From: Pseudomonas moorei
Lineage (GTDB): Bacteria > Pseudomonadota > Gammaproteobacteria > Pseudomonadales > Pseudomonadaceae
Direction: 5' to 3'
DNA: 64,000 nucleotides
Assembly (NCBI RefSeq): GCF_008801475.1
Contig: NZ_VZPP01000005.1
Span: forward strand, 186,001 to 250,000
This document shows, piece after piece, positions 17,689 through 26,898 of this stretch. Both the position numbers and the translations under genes were made by a program. Each line of letters opens with the position of its first letter. Within the stretch, counting starts at the first letter, position 1. Below the pieces are notes generated by a model that made no database searches, was not told where the DNA came from, and saw only the letters and a list, made by a program, of their open reading frames with translations.

Positions 17689-19221
17689 ATGACTGCGCTA
17701 AACCTGATTCCCGGTCAACTGAGCCTGGCCCAACTGCGTGATGTCTATCAGCAGCCAGTGAAACTGACCCTCGACCACAGCGCTTCGGCCCAGATCGAAG
17801 CCAGTGTCGCTTGCGTGGAACAGATCCTCGCCGAGAACCGTACCGCGTACGGCATCAACACCGGTTTCGGCCTGCTGGCCTCGACCCGCATCGCCAGCGA
17901 AGACCTGGAAAACCTTCAGCGCTCGCTGGTGCTGTCCCACGCTGCCGGTGTCGGCCAGCCGATCAGCGACGATCTGGTGCGCCTGATCATGGTGCTCAAG
18001 GTCAACAGCCTGAGCCGTGGTTTCTCCGGCATTCGCCGGGTGGTGATCGATGCGCTGATCGCCCTGATCAACGCCGAGGTTTACCCGCACATTCCGCTGA
18101 AAGGCTCGGTTGGCGCATCGGGCGACCTGGCACCTTTGGCGCACATGTCGCTGGTGCTGCTGGGTGAAGGCAAGGCGCGTTACAAAGGCGAGTGGATGGA
18201 AGCGACCGAAGCGCTGAAAGTCGCCGGTCTGACTCCGCTGACCCTGGCCGCAAAAGAAGGCCTGGCGCTGCTCAACGGCACCCAGGTGTCCACCGCGTTT
18301 GCCCTGCGCGGCCTGTTCGAAGGCGAAGACCTGTTCGCCGGTGCCCTGGCCCTGGGTGGCCTGACCGTTGAAGCGGTACTGGGCTCGCGCTCGCCGTTCG
18401 ATGCGCGCATCCACGCCGCCCGTGGCCAGAAAGGCCAGATCGACGCTGCCGCTGCGTATCGCGACCTGCTGGGCCAGCGCAGCGAAGTCTCCGACTCCCA
18501 CGAGAACTGCGAGAAGGTCCAGGACCCGTACTCCCTGCGCTGCCAGCCGCAAGTCATGGGCGCGTGCCTGACCCAGTTCCGCCAGGCGGCCGAAGTGCTG
18601 GCCATCGAAGCCAACGCCGTCTCGGACAACCCGCTGGTGTTCGCCGCTGAAGGCGATGTGATCTCCGGCGGTAACTTCCACGCCGAACCGGTGGCCATGG
18701 CTGCCGACAACATGGCCCTGGCCATCGCGGAAATCGGTTCCCTGAGCGAGCGTCGCATCTCGCTGATGATGGACAAGCACATGTCGCAACTGCCGCCGTT
18801 CCTGGTGGCCAACGGTGGCGTGAACTCCGGCTTCATGATCGCCCAGGTGACCGCGGCGGCACTGGCCAGCGAAAACAAGGCGCTGTCCCATCCGCATTCG
18901 GTGGACAGCCTGCCGACGTCCGCCAACCAGGAAGACCACGTTTCGATGGCCCCGGCGGCGGGCAAGCGTCTGTGGGAAATGGCCGAGAACACCCGCGGGA
19001 TTCTCGCCGTGGAATGGCTGGCGGCGGTGCAGGGCCTGGACCTGCGCAACGGTCTGAAGACCTCGCCGAAACTGGAACAGGCCCGGGCGATTTTGCGTAA
19101 AGAAGTGCCGTTCTATGAGAAAGACCGTTTCTTCGCACCGGACATCAATGCAGCCACTGAATTGCTGGCGTCGCGTTGCCTGAACGAGCTGGTGTCGGCC
19201 AAGTTGCTGCCGAGCCTGTAA
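17689..19221 (+). CDS. hutH2: histidine ammonia-lyase (functional histidase)
   Basis: First step of the pathway: L-histidine to trans-urocanate plus ammonia, using the MIO prosthetic group. The 510 residues match the well-studied P. putida enzyme in length. The MIO triad Ala143-Ser144-Gly145 is present in [14 protein letters not shown], with the active-site Tyr54 (YGINTGFG), His in SHAAGVG, Asn in LLNGT, Tyr281/Arg284 (DPYSLR), Phe330 (GGNFHAEP) and Glu in NQEDHVSM. It starts at ATG behind AAAAGGAG, 116 bases after hutH1. It is clearly the catalytic copy of the pair. Confidence 0.97.
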   Translation: MTALNLIPGQLSLAQLRDVYQQPVKLTLDHSASAQIEASVACVEQILAENRTAYGINTGFGLLASTRIASEDLENLQRSLVLSHAAGVGQPISDDLVRLIMVLKVNSLSRGFSGIRRVVIDALIALINAEVYPHIPLKGSVGASGDLAPLAHMSLVLLGEGKARYKGEWMEATEALKVAGLTPLTLAAKEGLALLNGTQVSTAFALRGLFEGEDLFAGALALGGLTVEAVLGSRSPFDARIHAARGQKGQIDAAAAYRDLLGQRSEVSDSHENCEKVQDPYSLRCQPQVMGACLTQFRQAAEVLAIEANAVSDNPLVFAAEGDVISGGNFHAEPVAMAADNMALAIAEIGSLSERRISLMMDKHMSQLPPFLVANGGVNSGFMIAQVTAAALASENKALSHPHSVDSLPTSANQEDHVSMAPAAGKRLWEMAENTRGILAVEWLAAVQGLDLRNGLKTSPKLEQARAILRKEVPFYEKDRFFAPDINAATELLASRCLNELVSAKLLPSL

Positions 19222-19228
19222 TGGTCTT

Positions 19229-19292
19229 ATCGCGAGCAGGCTCGCTCCCACATGGAAGGTTTATCACCTGTGGGAGGGAGCCTGCTCGCGAT
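19229..19292. repeat. REPIN between hutH2 and hutTh
   Basis: Arms ATCGCGAGCAGGCTCGCTCC and the inverted GGGAGGGAGCCTGCTCGCGAT are separated by only about 20 bases. It lies within the hut transcript, 8 bases after hutH2. Confidence 0.8.
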
Positions 19293-19307
19293 TCGATTTT
19301 TACGTCG

Positions 19308-19315
19308 AATAAAAA
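19308..19315 (+). promoter_or_regulatory. candidate Hfq/Crc CA motif upstream of hutTh
   Basis: AATAAAAA matches AAnAAnAA at all six A positions, 17 bases before the hutTh start codon and just ahead of the AAGGAC ribosome binding site. It would let Hfq-Crc block translation of the histidine permease when preferred carbon is present. Confidence 0.5.
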
Positions 19316-19331
19316 TAATTAAGGACGAGCA

Positions 19332-20738
19332 ATGCAGCCGCAAAGCAAAAGTTTGAAACGCGGGCTCTCTGCCCGACATATTCGCTTCATGGCGCTGGGG
19401 TCGGCTATCGGCACCGGGCTGTTTTATGGTTCTGCCTCGGCCATCCAGATGGCCGGTCCTGCGGTGCTGCTGGCCTATCTGATTGGTGGCGCGGCGGTGT
19501 TCATGGTCATGCGCGCCCTCGGTGAGATGGCGGTGCACAATCCGGTGGCCGGCTCTTTCGGTCAGTACGCCAGCACCTATTTGGGACCCATGGCGGGTTT
19601 CATCCTGGGTTGGACCTACGCGTTCGAAATGGTCATCGTCGGAATGGCCGACGTTACGGCGTTCGGCATTTACATGGGTTTCTGGTTTCCGGAAGTCGCT
19701 CGCTGGATCTGGGTACTGGGTGTCGTTTCCATCGTGGGCGGCTTGAATCTGTGCAACGTCAAAGTCTTCGGTGAAATGGAGTTCTGGCTGTCGCTGCTCA
19801 AGGTGGCGGCCATTGTTGCAATGATCCTTGGCGGTTTCGGCATCATGTTGTTCGGCATCAGCTCGGCGCCCGGCCAAGTCACCGACATCAGCAACCTCTG
19901 GAGCCAGGGTGGCTTCATGCCCAACGGTGTGGGTGGCCTGATCGCTTCATTCGCGGTGGTGATGTTTGCGTTCGGCGGTATTGAAATCATCGGTGTAACG
20001 GCCGGTGAAGCCAAAGACCCGCAGCATGTGCTGCCTCGGGCGATCAATGCCGTGCCATTGCGCATTTTGCTGTTCTACGTACTGACCATGCTCGTATTGA
20101 TGTCAATCTTTCCGTGGCAGCAGATCGGCAGCCAAGGCAGCCCGTTCGTGCAGATTTTCGACAATCTGGGGATCGGCTCGGCGGCGACCATTCTCAATAT
20201 TGTGGTGATCACGGCGGCGATTTCGGCCATCAACAGCGACATCTTCGGCGCCGGCCGCATGATGTTCGGTTTGGCCCAGCAAGGGCATGCCCCCAAGGGC
20301 TTCGCGAAGTTGTCGCGCAATGGCGTGCCATGGATGACAGTAGTGGTGATGAGTGGCGCGCTGCTGTTGGGCGTGTTGCTGAACTACCTGATCCCGGAAA
20401 ACGTCTTTCTGTTGATTGCCTCCATCGCAACCTTTGCCACGGTGTGGGTGTGGCTGATGATCCTGGTCACCCAGGTAGCCATGCGTCGCTCCATGAGCAG
20501 CGATCAGGTCGCACAACTGAAATTCCCGGTACCGTTCTGGCCTTATGCGCCCATGGCGGCGATTGCCTTCATGCTCTTCGTCTTTGGCGTACTGGGCTAT
20601 TTCCCGGACACCCAGGCGGCCCTGATCGTCGGCGCGGTCTGGATTGTTTTGCTGGTGCTGGCCTACCTGACATGGGTCAAGCCTGCGGCAGGACGGCCCG
20701 CCCTGGTCGATCAGGAACCTTCTTTTTCACATCAATAA
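19332..20738 (+). CDS. hutTh: amino acid permease, probable histidine transporter
   Basis: A 468-residue inner-membrane permease of the amino acid transporter (AAT/APC) family with about 12 membrane segments. The first helix contains [21 protein letters not shown] (near residues 23-43), the unwound substrate-binding region of the fold, and the EMAV and [13 protein letters not shown] motifs follow. In Pseudomonas the equivalent HutT(h) is the main histidine importer. It lies 110 bases after hutH2 behind a REPIN and precedes hutI by 17 bases. Confidence 0.92.
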   Translation: MQPQSKSLKRGLSARHIRFMALGSAIGTGLFYGSASAIQMAGPAVLLAYLIGGAAVFMVMRALGEMAVHNPVAGSFGQYASTYLGPMAGFILGWTYAFEMVIVGMADVTAFGIYMGFWFPEVARWIWVLGVVSIVGGLNLCNVKVFGEMEFWLSLLKVAAIVAMILGGFGIMLFGISSAPGQVTDISNLWSQGGFMPNGVGGLIASFAVVMFAFGGIEIIGVTAGEAKDPQHVLPRAINAVPLRILLFYVLTMLVLMSIFPWQQIGSQGSPFVQIFDNLGIGSAATILNIVVITAAISAINSDIFGAGRMMFGLAQQGHAPKGFAKLSRNGVPWMTVVVMSGALLLGVLLNYLIPENVFLLIASIATFATVWVWLMILVTQVAMRRSMSSDQVAQLKFPVPFWPYAPMAAIAFMLFVFGVLGYFPDTQAALIVGAVWIVLLVLAYLTWVKPAAGRPALVDQEPSFSHQ

Positions 20739-20755
20739 CCTAATGGAGGCCACGG

Positions 20756-21961
20756 ATGAAAACGCTCTGGCAACACTGCCACGTCGCAACCATGGCGCAA
20801 GGCGTCTACTCGATCATCGAGGATGCGGCCATCGTGACGTCCGGTGCGCACATTGAGTGGGTTGGCCCGCGTGCTGAACTGCCGGCGGGCGAGTACCCGA
20901 CGGTCAATGATTTGAACGGGGCCTGGGTGACGCCGGGCTTGATCGACTGCCACACCCACACGGTGTTCGGCGGGAACCGCAGCGGTGAGTTCGAGAAGCG
21001 TCTGCAAGGCGTCAGCTACGCGGAAATCGCCGCCAGCGGTGGTGGCATCGCCAGCACCGTGCGCGCCACCCGCGCGGCCAGCGAAGATGAGCTGTTCGCC
21101 AGCGCCGCCAAGCGTCTGAAAAGCCTGATGCGCGATGGCGTCACCAGCATCGAAATCAAATCCGGTTACGGCCTCGACCTGGCCAACGAACGCAAGATGC
21201 TGCGGGTGGCCCGCCGCCTTGGCACCGAGCTGCCGGTCAGCGTGCGCAGCACTTGCCTGGCGGCCCATGCATTGCCGCCTGAGTACGTGGATCGCGCCGA
21301 CGACTACATCGATCACATCTGCGCCGAGATGCTCCCGGCCCTGGCCGCCGAAGGGCTGGTGGATGCGGTGGATGCGTTCTGCGAATACCTGGCGTTTTCC
21401 CCGGCGCAAGTCGAGCGGGTGTTCATCACCGCTCAGGAACTGGGGCTGCCGGTGAAACTGCATGCCGAGCAATTGTCGTCCCTGCACGGTTCGACCCTGG
21501 CGGCGCGTTACCACGCACTGTCCGCCGATCATCTGGAATTCATGACCGAAGACGATGCCATCGCCATGGCCAAGTCCGGTACGGTCGCGGTGCTGCTGCC
21601 CGGCGCTTTTTACTTCCTGCGCGAAACCCAATTGCCGCCGATGGACGCCCTGCGCAAGCACGGGGTGAAAATCGCCATCGCCAGCGACCTGAATCCCGGC
21701 ACTTCACCGGGCCTGTCGTTGCGCCTGATGCTGAACATGGCGTGCACCTGTTTCCGCATGACCCCGGAAGAAGCGCTGGCCGGCGCCACGATTCACGCCG
21801 CCACTGCCTTGGGCATGGCCGATACCCATGGTTCGCTGGAGGTGGGCAAGGTCGCGGATTTCGTTGCCTGGCAAATCGATCGTCCGGCTGACCTGTCGTA
21901 CTGGCTGGGCGGTGATCTGGAAAAACGCGTCGTGCGTCACGGCGTCGAAACAAGTCTGTAG
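20756..21961 (+). CDS. hutI: imidazolonepropionase
   Basis: Third step: hydrolyses 4-imidazolone-5-propionate to N-formimidoyl-L-glutamate. The 401 residues belong to the metal-dependent amidohydrolase superfamily. The [14 protein letters not shown] motif near residue 66 gives two metal-binding His. [25 protein letters not shown] (metal His) and the conserved Asp in [10 protein letters not shown] near residue 305 follow. It begins at ATG behind AATGGAGG and is followed by hutG after 10 bases. Confidence 0.96.
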   Translation: MKTLWQHCHVATMAQGVYSIIEDAAIVTSGAHIEWVGPRAELPAGEYPTVNDLNGAWVTPGLIDCHTHTVFGGNRSGEFEKRLQGVSYAEIAASGGGIASTVRATRAASEDELFASAAKRLKSLMRDGVTSIEIKSGYGLDLANERKMLRVARRLGTELPVSVRSTCLAAHALPPEYVDRADDYIDHICAEMLPALAAEGLVDAVDAFCEYLAFSPAQVERVFITAQELGLPVKLHAEQLSSLHGSTLAARYHALSADHLEFMTEDDAIAMAKSGTVAVLLPGAFYFLRETQLPPMDALRKHGVKIAIASDLNPGTSPGLSLRLMLNMACTCFRMTPEEALAGATIHAATALGMADTHGSLEVGKVADFVAWQIDRPADLSYWLGGDLEKRVVRHGVETSL

Positions 21962-21971
21962 GAGAGCAGTT

Positions 21972-22775
21972 GTGGATAAGGTTCTGAACTTCAAACAAGG
22001 CCGCGTGCCGCTGCTGATCAGCATGCCCCACGCTGGCGTGCGTCTGACTCCGGTGGTCGAGGCCGGGTTGATCCCGGCCGCGAAAAGCCTGCCGGACACT
22101 GACTGGCACATCCCGCAGCTCTACGATTTCGCCGCCGAACTGGGCGCCAGCACCCTGGCCGCCGAGTACTCGCGTTTCGTCATCGACCTGAACCGGCCGT
22201 CCGACGACAAGCCGTTGTACGTGGGCGCGACCACCGGTCTGTACCCGGCGACGCTGTTTGACGGTGTGCCGCTGTTCCGCGAAGGGCTGGAGCCTTCGAA
22301 AGAAGAGCGCGCGACCTACCTGGAGCAGATCTGGACGCCATACCACAGCACCTTGCAGCAGGAGCTGGCGCGTCTCAAAGCCGAGTTCGGCTATGCGCTG
22401 CTGTTCGATGCGCACTCGATTCGCTCGATCATCCCGCACCTGTTCGACGGCAAACTGCCGGACTTCAACCTCGGCACCTTCAATGGCGCCAGTTGCGATC
22501 CGCAGCTGGCGACCCGGCTGGAATCGATCTGCGCCGGACACCCGGACTACAGCCATGTGCTGAATGGTCGCTTCAAGGGCGGCCACATCACCCGGCACTA
22601 CGGCAACCCGGCCGAGAACATCCATGCCGTGCAACTGGAGTTGGGCCAGTGCACGTATATGGAAGAGTTCGAGCCGTTCCGTTACCGGCCGGATCTGGCC
22701 GAGCCGACGCAGGTGGTGTTGAAGGAATTGCTGCAAGGGCTGTTGGCGTGGGGTGAAACCCACTACAAGCGCTAA
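21972..22775 (+). CDS. hutG: N-formylglutamate deformylase
   Basis: Last step: hydrolyses N-formyl-L-glutamate to formate and glutamate. It is a 267-residue N-formylglutamate amidohydrolase family protein with SMPHAG near the start, a DTDWHIPQLYD segment, RFVIDLNRPSD, LLFDAHSIRS and the late NGRFKGGHITRHYG motif. The start chosen is GTG 21972, behind GGAGAGCAG, because it gives the usual VDKVLNFKQG N-terminus; the frame upstream lies inside hutI. It is the last gene of the hut transcript and is followed by a REPIN. Confidence 0.95.
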   Translation: MDKVLNFKQGRVPLLISMPHAGVRLTPVVEAGLIPAAKSLPDTDWHIPQLYDFAAELGASTLAAEYSRFVIDLNRPSDDKPLYVGATTGLYPATLFDGVPLFREGLEPSKEERATYLEQIWTPYHSTLQQELARLKAEFGYALLFDAHSIRSIIPHLFDGKLPDFNLGTFNGASCDPQLATRLESICAGHPDYSHVLNGRFKGGHITRHYGNPAENIHAVQLELGQCTYMEEFEPFRYRPDLAEPTQVVLKELLQGLLAWGETHYKR

Positions 22776-22791
22776 AACCCTAAACAAACCT

Positions 22792-22881
22792 TGTGGGAGC
22801 GAGCTTGCTCGCGATAGCGGACTGACCGGCAACAGAAATGTTGAATGTCATGGCCTCATCGCGAGCAGGCTCGCTCCCACA
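22792..22881. repeat. REPIN after hutG
   Basis: Arms TGTGGGAGCGAGCTTGCTCG and the inverted ATCGCGAGCAGGCTCGCTCC flank about 40 bases. It marks the end of the hut operon and may help termination or mRNA stability. Confidence 0.8.
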
Positions 22882-23044
22882 TTGGTTTGGCGTTCTTTTC
22901 AATACCTGGCAGGAACAGTCGCCGCTGTGCAAAACTCGGTCGCCACAGGTCGCTTTTACAGCTCGACTGCTGCGTAATGTTCCGGGCACGGTGCACGAAG
23001 ACACCGAACCCATAACAATCCGCTGCCGCTCGAGAACGCCCTCT

Positions 23045-24001
23045 ATGACAAGCACCAAAGGTTTGTTCACTCGCTGTCTCTCAATCCTCTGCGGTACCGC
23101 TCTCCTGAGCACCAGCGTCCTGGCCGCTGACGACGCCTCCTGCAAAGCCGTGCGCATGGGCGTGGTCAACTGGACCGACGTGATCGCCACCAGCGGCATG
23201 GCCGATGTATTGCTCAATGGCCTTGGCTATGAAAGCAAGCAAACCAGCGCCGTGCAGCAAATCATCTTCGCCGGCATTCGCGACAAGCGCCTGGACATTT
23301 TCCTCGGTTACTGGAAGCCGGCGATGGACAAGAACATCGCGCCGTTCCTGGCCGCCAATCAAGTGAAGGTCCTGGACAAGCCTAGCCTGGCCGACGCCCA
23401 GGCAACGCTCGCGGTGCCTGACTATGTCGCGGCCGCCGGTTTGAAAACCTTTGGCGATATCGCCAGGTTCAAGGATCAGCTTGGCGGCAAGATCTATGGC
23501 ATCGAACCGGGCAGCGGCGCCAACACTACGATCAAGACCATGATCGAAACCAATCACTTTGGCCTCAAGGACTTCAAGCTGATCGAATCCGGCGAGGCCG
23601 GCATGCTCGCAGCCGTGCAGCGGGCAGTGAACCGCAAGGAGTTTGTGGTGTTCGTCGGCTGGACGCCGCACCCGATGAACATCAACATGAAGATCGCCTA
23701 CCTGACCGGCAGCGAAGATGTCTACGGGCCGAACGAAGGGGCGGCGACCGTTTCTACCGTGACCGCTCCCGATTACGCCCAGCGCTGCCCGAACGTCAAT
23801 CGGCTGTTGGAGAACCTGACCTTCACCGCCGCCCAGGAAAGTCAGTTGATGGTGCCGATCATGGAGCGCCAGACGGCGCAGGACGTTGCCAAAAAATGGC
23901 TGCGTGAACACCCGCAAGATCTTCAGCGCTGGCTGGCGGGCGTCAGCAGTTTTGATGGCAAGGATGGTGTGGCAGCGGTGCAGGCCAGTCTGAAGAACTG
24001 A
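23045..24001 (+). CDS. choline/betaine-type ABC transporter substrate-binding protein (orphan)
   Basis: A 318-residue periplasmic binding protein, OpuAC family, with signal peptide residues 1-27 (cut near SVLAADD). The aromatic box of choline-binding ChoX appears in order: Trp/Asp in NWTDV, Trp in GYWKPAMD, Tyr in PDYVAAAG, Asn in EPGSGANTT and Trp in GWTPHPMN. A quaternary-amine ligand such as choline is therefore likely. The start ATG 23045 removes a leader-like extension. No permease or ATPase gene is adjacent, so it probably docks to HutWV or to a Cbc-type core elsewhere. REPINs flank it on both sides. Confidence 0.85.
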   Translation: MTSTKGLFTRCLSILCGTALLSTSVLAADDASCKAVRMGVVNWTDVIATSGMADVLLNGLGYESKQTSAVQQIIFAGIRDKRLDIFLGYWKPAMDKNIAPFLAANQVKVLDKPSLADAQATLAVPDYVAAAGLKTFGDIARFKDQLGGKIYGIEPGSGANTTIKTMIETNHFGLKDFKLIESGEAGMLAAVQRAVNRKEFVVFVGWTPHPMNINMKIAYLTGSEDVYGPNEGAATVSTVTAPDYAQRCPNVNRLLENLTFTAAQESQLMVPIMERQTAQDVAKKWLREHPQDLQRWLAGVSSFDGKDGVAAVQASLKN

Positions 24002-24011
24002 CAGCAGAACC

Positions 24012-24111
24012 TGTAGGAGCGAGCTCGCTCGCGATAAACCCGAGAACACCGCGGGGTATCAGGCTTACCGCGTTATCGTTGGCCATTATCGCGAGCAGGC
24101 TCGCTCCTACA
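24012..24111. repeat. REPIN
   Basis: TGTAGGAGCGAGCTCGCTCG and the inverted ATCGCGAGCAGGCTCGCTCC flank about 50 bases. It lies 10 bases after the binding-protein gene. Confidence 0.8.
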
Positions 24112-24149
24112 GGGGTATACATTCCCCCCCCTGAACGGGCAGCAGACTC

Positions 24150-25067
24150 ATGGCGCCTTATCCGCTTTCCGAACAGATGACGGCTTTCGTCGAGAAAACC
24201 GTCAGTTTCAACAGTACCGACAGCAGCCTGGCCGGCTTGCGCCAGGCCTACAGCGAGATGTGCCGGGCGTTCACCCCGGCACGTCCCGCCGGGCTCTACG
24301 TGGTGGACTTTGAATTGTCCGGTGTCCCGGTGCGGTCCTATCAACCCCCGGCTACGTCGTCGACCGGTGGTGCGCCCTGCATCCTCTATCTGCATGGTGG
24401 CGGTTGGGTAGTAGGGGACCTGGACTCCCACGACTTCATCTGTGCCGAGTTGGCATCGACACTGGGCGTGCTGGTGATTGCCGTCGACTACCGGCTGGCA
24501 CCGGAGCACCCCTTTCCAGCGGCATTCGATGATTGCCTGAACGTCTGGCGCGCGTTGCGAACCGGACCCTTTCAGCTCGACCCCCAACGCACACTGGTGG
24601 CCGGCGACAGCGCCGGTGGCAATCTGGCCGCTGCACTGTGTCTGGCATTGCGTGACGTGGGCGAGCCCGTGCCGGCCGCGCAAGTGCTGATCTATCCGGG
24701 CCTCGGTGGTGATCAGGGGCTGGCTTCACGCAGCGAATGCATCGATGCCCCGTTGCTGAGCAGCAGTGATGTGGATTGCTACCACGCGCTGTATCTGCGC
24801 GGCACCCGAAACCCGGGAGCCTATGCGATGCCGTTGCTCGCCACGGATCTTCACCGATTGCCCCCAACCTTCATCGCCGTGGCGCAATTCGACCCGCTGC
24901 GCGATGACGGCGTGCGGTATGCCGAACGACTGATGGCTGCTGGCGTAGCGACGACGTTGTATTACGGCGAAGGATTGGTGCACGGTTGTTTGCGGGCGCG
25001 GGGGCAGGTTGCCGAGGTGAATAGGCTGTATGAAGCGCTGCTCGGATATCTGACGCCCAGACTCTGA
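24150..25067 (+). CDS. alpha/beta hydrolase (hormone-sensitive-lipase family)
   Basis: A 305-residue cytoplasmic esterase-like protein. The oxyanion motif YLHGGGWVVGD lies near residue 77, the nucleophile elbow VAGDSAGGN near residue 150, and the presumed acid and base are in FDPLRDDG near 250 and LVHGC near 278. These are the hallmarks of the HSL (bacterial arylesterase/acetyl hydrolase) family. The substrate is unknown. It starts at ATG 24150 behind a weak GGGCAG site. The next gene, pip, is an unrelated alpha/beta hydrolase 104 bases on. Confidence 0.88.
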   Translation: MAPYPLSEQMTAFVEKTVSFNSTDSSLAGLRQAYSEMCRAFTPARPAGLYVVDFELSGVPVRSYQPPATSSTGGAPCILYLHGGGWVVGDLDSHDFICAELASTLGVLVIAVDYRLAPEHPFPAAFDDCLNVWRALRTGPFQLDPQRTLVAGDSAGGNLAAALCLALRDVGEPVPAAQVLIYPGLGGDQGLASRSECIDAPLLSSSDVDCYHALYLRGTRNPGAYAMPLLATDLHRLPPTFIAVAQFDPLRDDGVRYAERLMAAGVATTLYYGEGLVHGCLRARGQVAEVNRLYEALLGYLTPRL

Positions 25068-25171
25068 CTCTGCAAGGACATGCTCATTGGCGTAATTCGG
25101 GTTTATGATGCCCAACGGCAGAATAATAGAAGTCCCCCCAGGGATGACCCAGACCCCTTACGGAGCGCGCA

Positions 25172-26143
25172 ATGCAGACTTTGTACCCGCAGATCAAACC
25201 CTACGCCCGGCATGATCTGGCTGTCGATGAAACCCATACGCTGTACGTCGACGAAAGCGGTTCACCGGAAGGATTGCCGGTCGTGTTCATCCATGGCGGC
25301 CCCGGCGCCGGGTGCGACGCCCAGAGTCGCTGCTACTTCGATCCAAATCTGTATCGCATTGTTACCTTCGACCAGCGCGGTTGCGGCCGTTCCACGCCCC
25401 ACGCCAGCCTGGAAAACAACACCACCTGGGATCTGGTCGCCGACCTCGAGCGGATCCGCAAACACCTGGGCATCGAAAAATGGGTGCTGTTTGGCGGTTC
25501 CTGGGGGTCGACCCTGGCGCTGGCCTACGCGCAAACCCATCCGGAACGCGTGCATGGTCTGATCCTGCGCGGGATTTTTCTCTGCCGTCCGCAGGAAATC
25601 GAGTGGTTCTACCAGGCCGGTGCCAGCCGTCTGTTCCCCGATTACTGGCAGGACTACATCGCGCCGATCCCGCTGGACGAGCGCGACGATTTGCTCACGG
25701 CTTTCCACAAGCGCCTGACCGGCAACGATCAAATTGCCCAGATGCATGCGGCCAAGGCCTGGTCCACCTGGGAAGGCCGGACCGCGACCCTGCGTCCGAA
25801 CCCGCAGGTGGTCGATCGTTTCTCCGAGCCTCAGCGCGCGCTGTCGATCGCCCGTATCGAGTGCCACTACTTCACCAACAATGCCTTCCTCGAGCCGAAC
25901 CAGTTGATTCGCGACATGGGCAAAATCGCTCACTTGCCGGGGGTGATCGTCCACGGTCGTTATGACGTGATCTGCCCGCTGGACAACGCCTGGGAACTGC
26001 ACCAGGCCTGGCCGAACAGCGAGCTGCAAATTATCCGTGACGCCGGTCATGCCGCCGCTGAGCCGGGGATTACCGATGCCTTGGTGCGTGCCGCCGATCA
26101 GATGGCCCGGCGCTTGCTCGACCTGACACCTGAAGAAGCATGA
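25172..26143 (+). CDS. pip: proline iminopeptidase
   Basis: Removes N-terminal proline from small peptides in the cytoplasm. The 323 residues belong to peptidase family S33. HGGPGAG (oxyanion region) is near residue 42, the nucleophile Ser in [11 protein letters not shown] near residue 112, the Asp in HGRYDVICP near residue 270 and the His in DAGHAAAEP near residue 297. Its stop overlaps the dtd start by 4 bases, so the two are translationally coupled. Confidence 0.95.
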   Translation: MQTLYPQIKPYARHDLAVDETHTLYVDESGSPEGLPVVFIHGGPGAGCDAQSRCYFDPNLYRIVTFDQRGCGRSTPHASLENNTTWDLVADLERIRKHLGIEKWVLFGGSWGSTLALAYAQTHPERVHGLILRGIFLCRPQEIEWFYQAGASRLFPDYWQDYIAPIPLDERDDLLTAFHKRLTGNDQIAQMHAAKAWSTWEGRTATLRPNPQVVDRFSEPQRALSIARIECHYFTNNAFLEPNQLIRDMGKIAHLPGVIVHGRYDVICPLDNAWELHQAWPNSELQIIRDAGHAAAEPGITDALVRAADQMARRLLDLTPEEA

Positions 26144-26577
26144 AGGGCCTGCTGCAGCGCGTGCGTGGGGCGCGGGTCGAGGTAGCGGGCGAGGTGGTTG
26201 GCGCAGTCGACCAGGGTTTATTGGTGCTGGTCGCCGTCGAGCCCGAGGACACTCGGGCCAGCGCCGACAAACTTCTCAATAAGCTGCTTAACTATCGAGT
26301 GTTCAGTGACGCCGAGGGCAAGATGAACCTGTCCCTGGCGGACGTGGGTGGCGGGTTGCTGCTGGTCTCGCAGTTCACCCTGGCCGCCGACACCAAGAGC
26401 GGGTTGCGCCCGAGTTTTTCGACCGCGGCCCCTCCGGCGCTGGGCGAGGAGCTTTTCGACTATCTATTAGGCAAAGCGAAACAGGTGCATGGCACTGTGG
26501 CATCAGGTAGATTCGGCGCGGATATGCAGGTGCACCTGGTCAATGATGGCCCGGTAACCTTCCTGTTACAGACGTAA
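26140..26577 (+). CDS. dtd: D-aminoacyl-tRNA deacylase
   Basis: Hydrolyses D-aminoacyl-tRNAs (and mischarged Gly-tRNA-Ala) so that D-amino acids do not enter translation. The 145-residue length is standard. The catalytic motif [10 protein letters not shown] is near residues 75-84, and the cross-subunit Gly-Pro motif appears as NDGPVTF near the C-terminus. It overlaps pip by 4 bases, a common Pseudomonas arrangement. Confidence 0.96.
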   Translation: MKGLLQRVRGARVEVAGEVVGAVDQGLLVLVAVEPEDTRASADKLLNKLLNYRVFSDAEGKMNLSLADVGGGLLLVSQFTLAADTKSGLRPSFSTAAPPALGEELFDYLLGKAKQVHGTVASGRFGADMQVHLVNDGPVTFLLQT

Positions 26578-26585
26578 AAGCGCTT

Positions 26586-26630
26586 GAAACACCTTTTTGC
26601 GCGGTTTTCGACTGAAAACAGGGGTGTTTC
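26586..26630. repeat. nested inverted repeat after dtd
   Basis: The outer arms GAAACACC and GGTGTTTC (8 bp, perfect) enclose an inner perfect hairpin GTTTTC-GACT-GAAAAC. It begins 8 bases after the dtd stop at the head of the opgG leader. It could be a terminator, an mRNA end or an operator; there is no long T-run directly after it. Confidence 0.55.
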
Positions 26631-26784
26631 CCGATAAATACTTTGTTACCCCTGATGCGTTGTAACGCGGCCTACTAGATAATCGCGCGCTACGGGGATC
26701 AGCGTTCGTTGGTCCATTTTGACTTAGGTAGAGACTTGTCCTGAACCGTTTGGGGAATCATTTAGCCCCATCGGAGTCGGAACA

Positions 26785-26856
26785 ATGCTCGCCAACTTGG
26801 CAAGAGTGGTTTGTATGGCCGGTTTTTTCGTATCGGAAACCGTACAGACCCTTTAA
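26785..26856 (+). CDS. small upstream ORF (23 codons) in the opgG leader
   Basis: ATG at 26785 has a good ribosome binding site (TCGGAG, 8 bases before it). It encodes MLANLARVVCMAGFFVSETV followed by QTL and a TAA, 42 bases before the opgG start. The 321-base gap 26578-26898 also has a nested inverted repeat, a TAGATAAT -10-like sequence at 26676-26683 and the short hairpins TGGGG/CCCCA and GCCA/TGGC. The ORF may be a regulatory leader peptide. This is inferred from the site and position only; no family is recognised. Confidence 0.4.
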   Translation: MLANLARVVCMAGFFVSETVQTL

Positions 26857-26898
26857 CTGGCCGTTGGTTTTTTGATCTGTTTTCGGCGAGGGTTGCTC

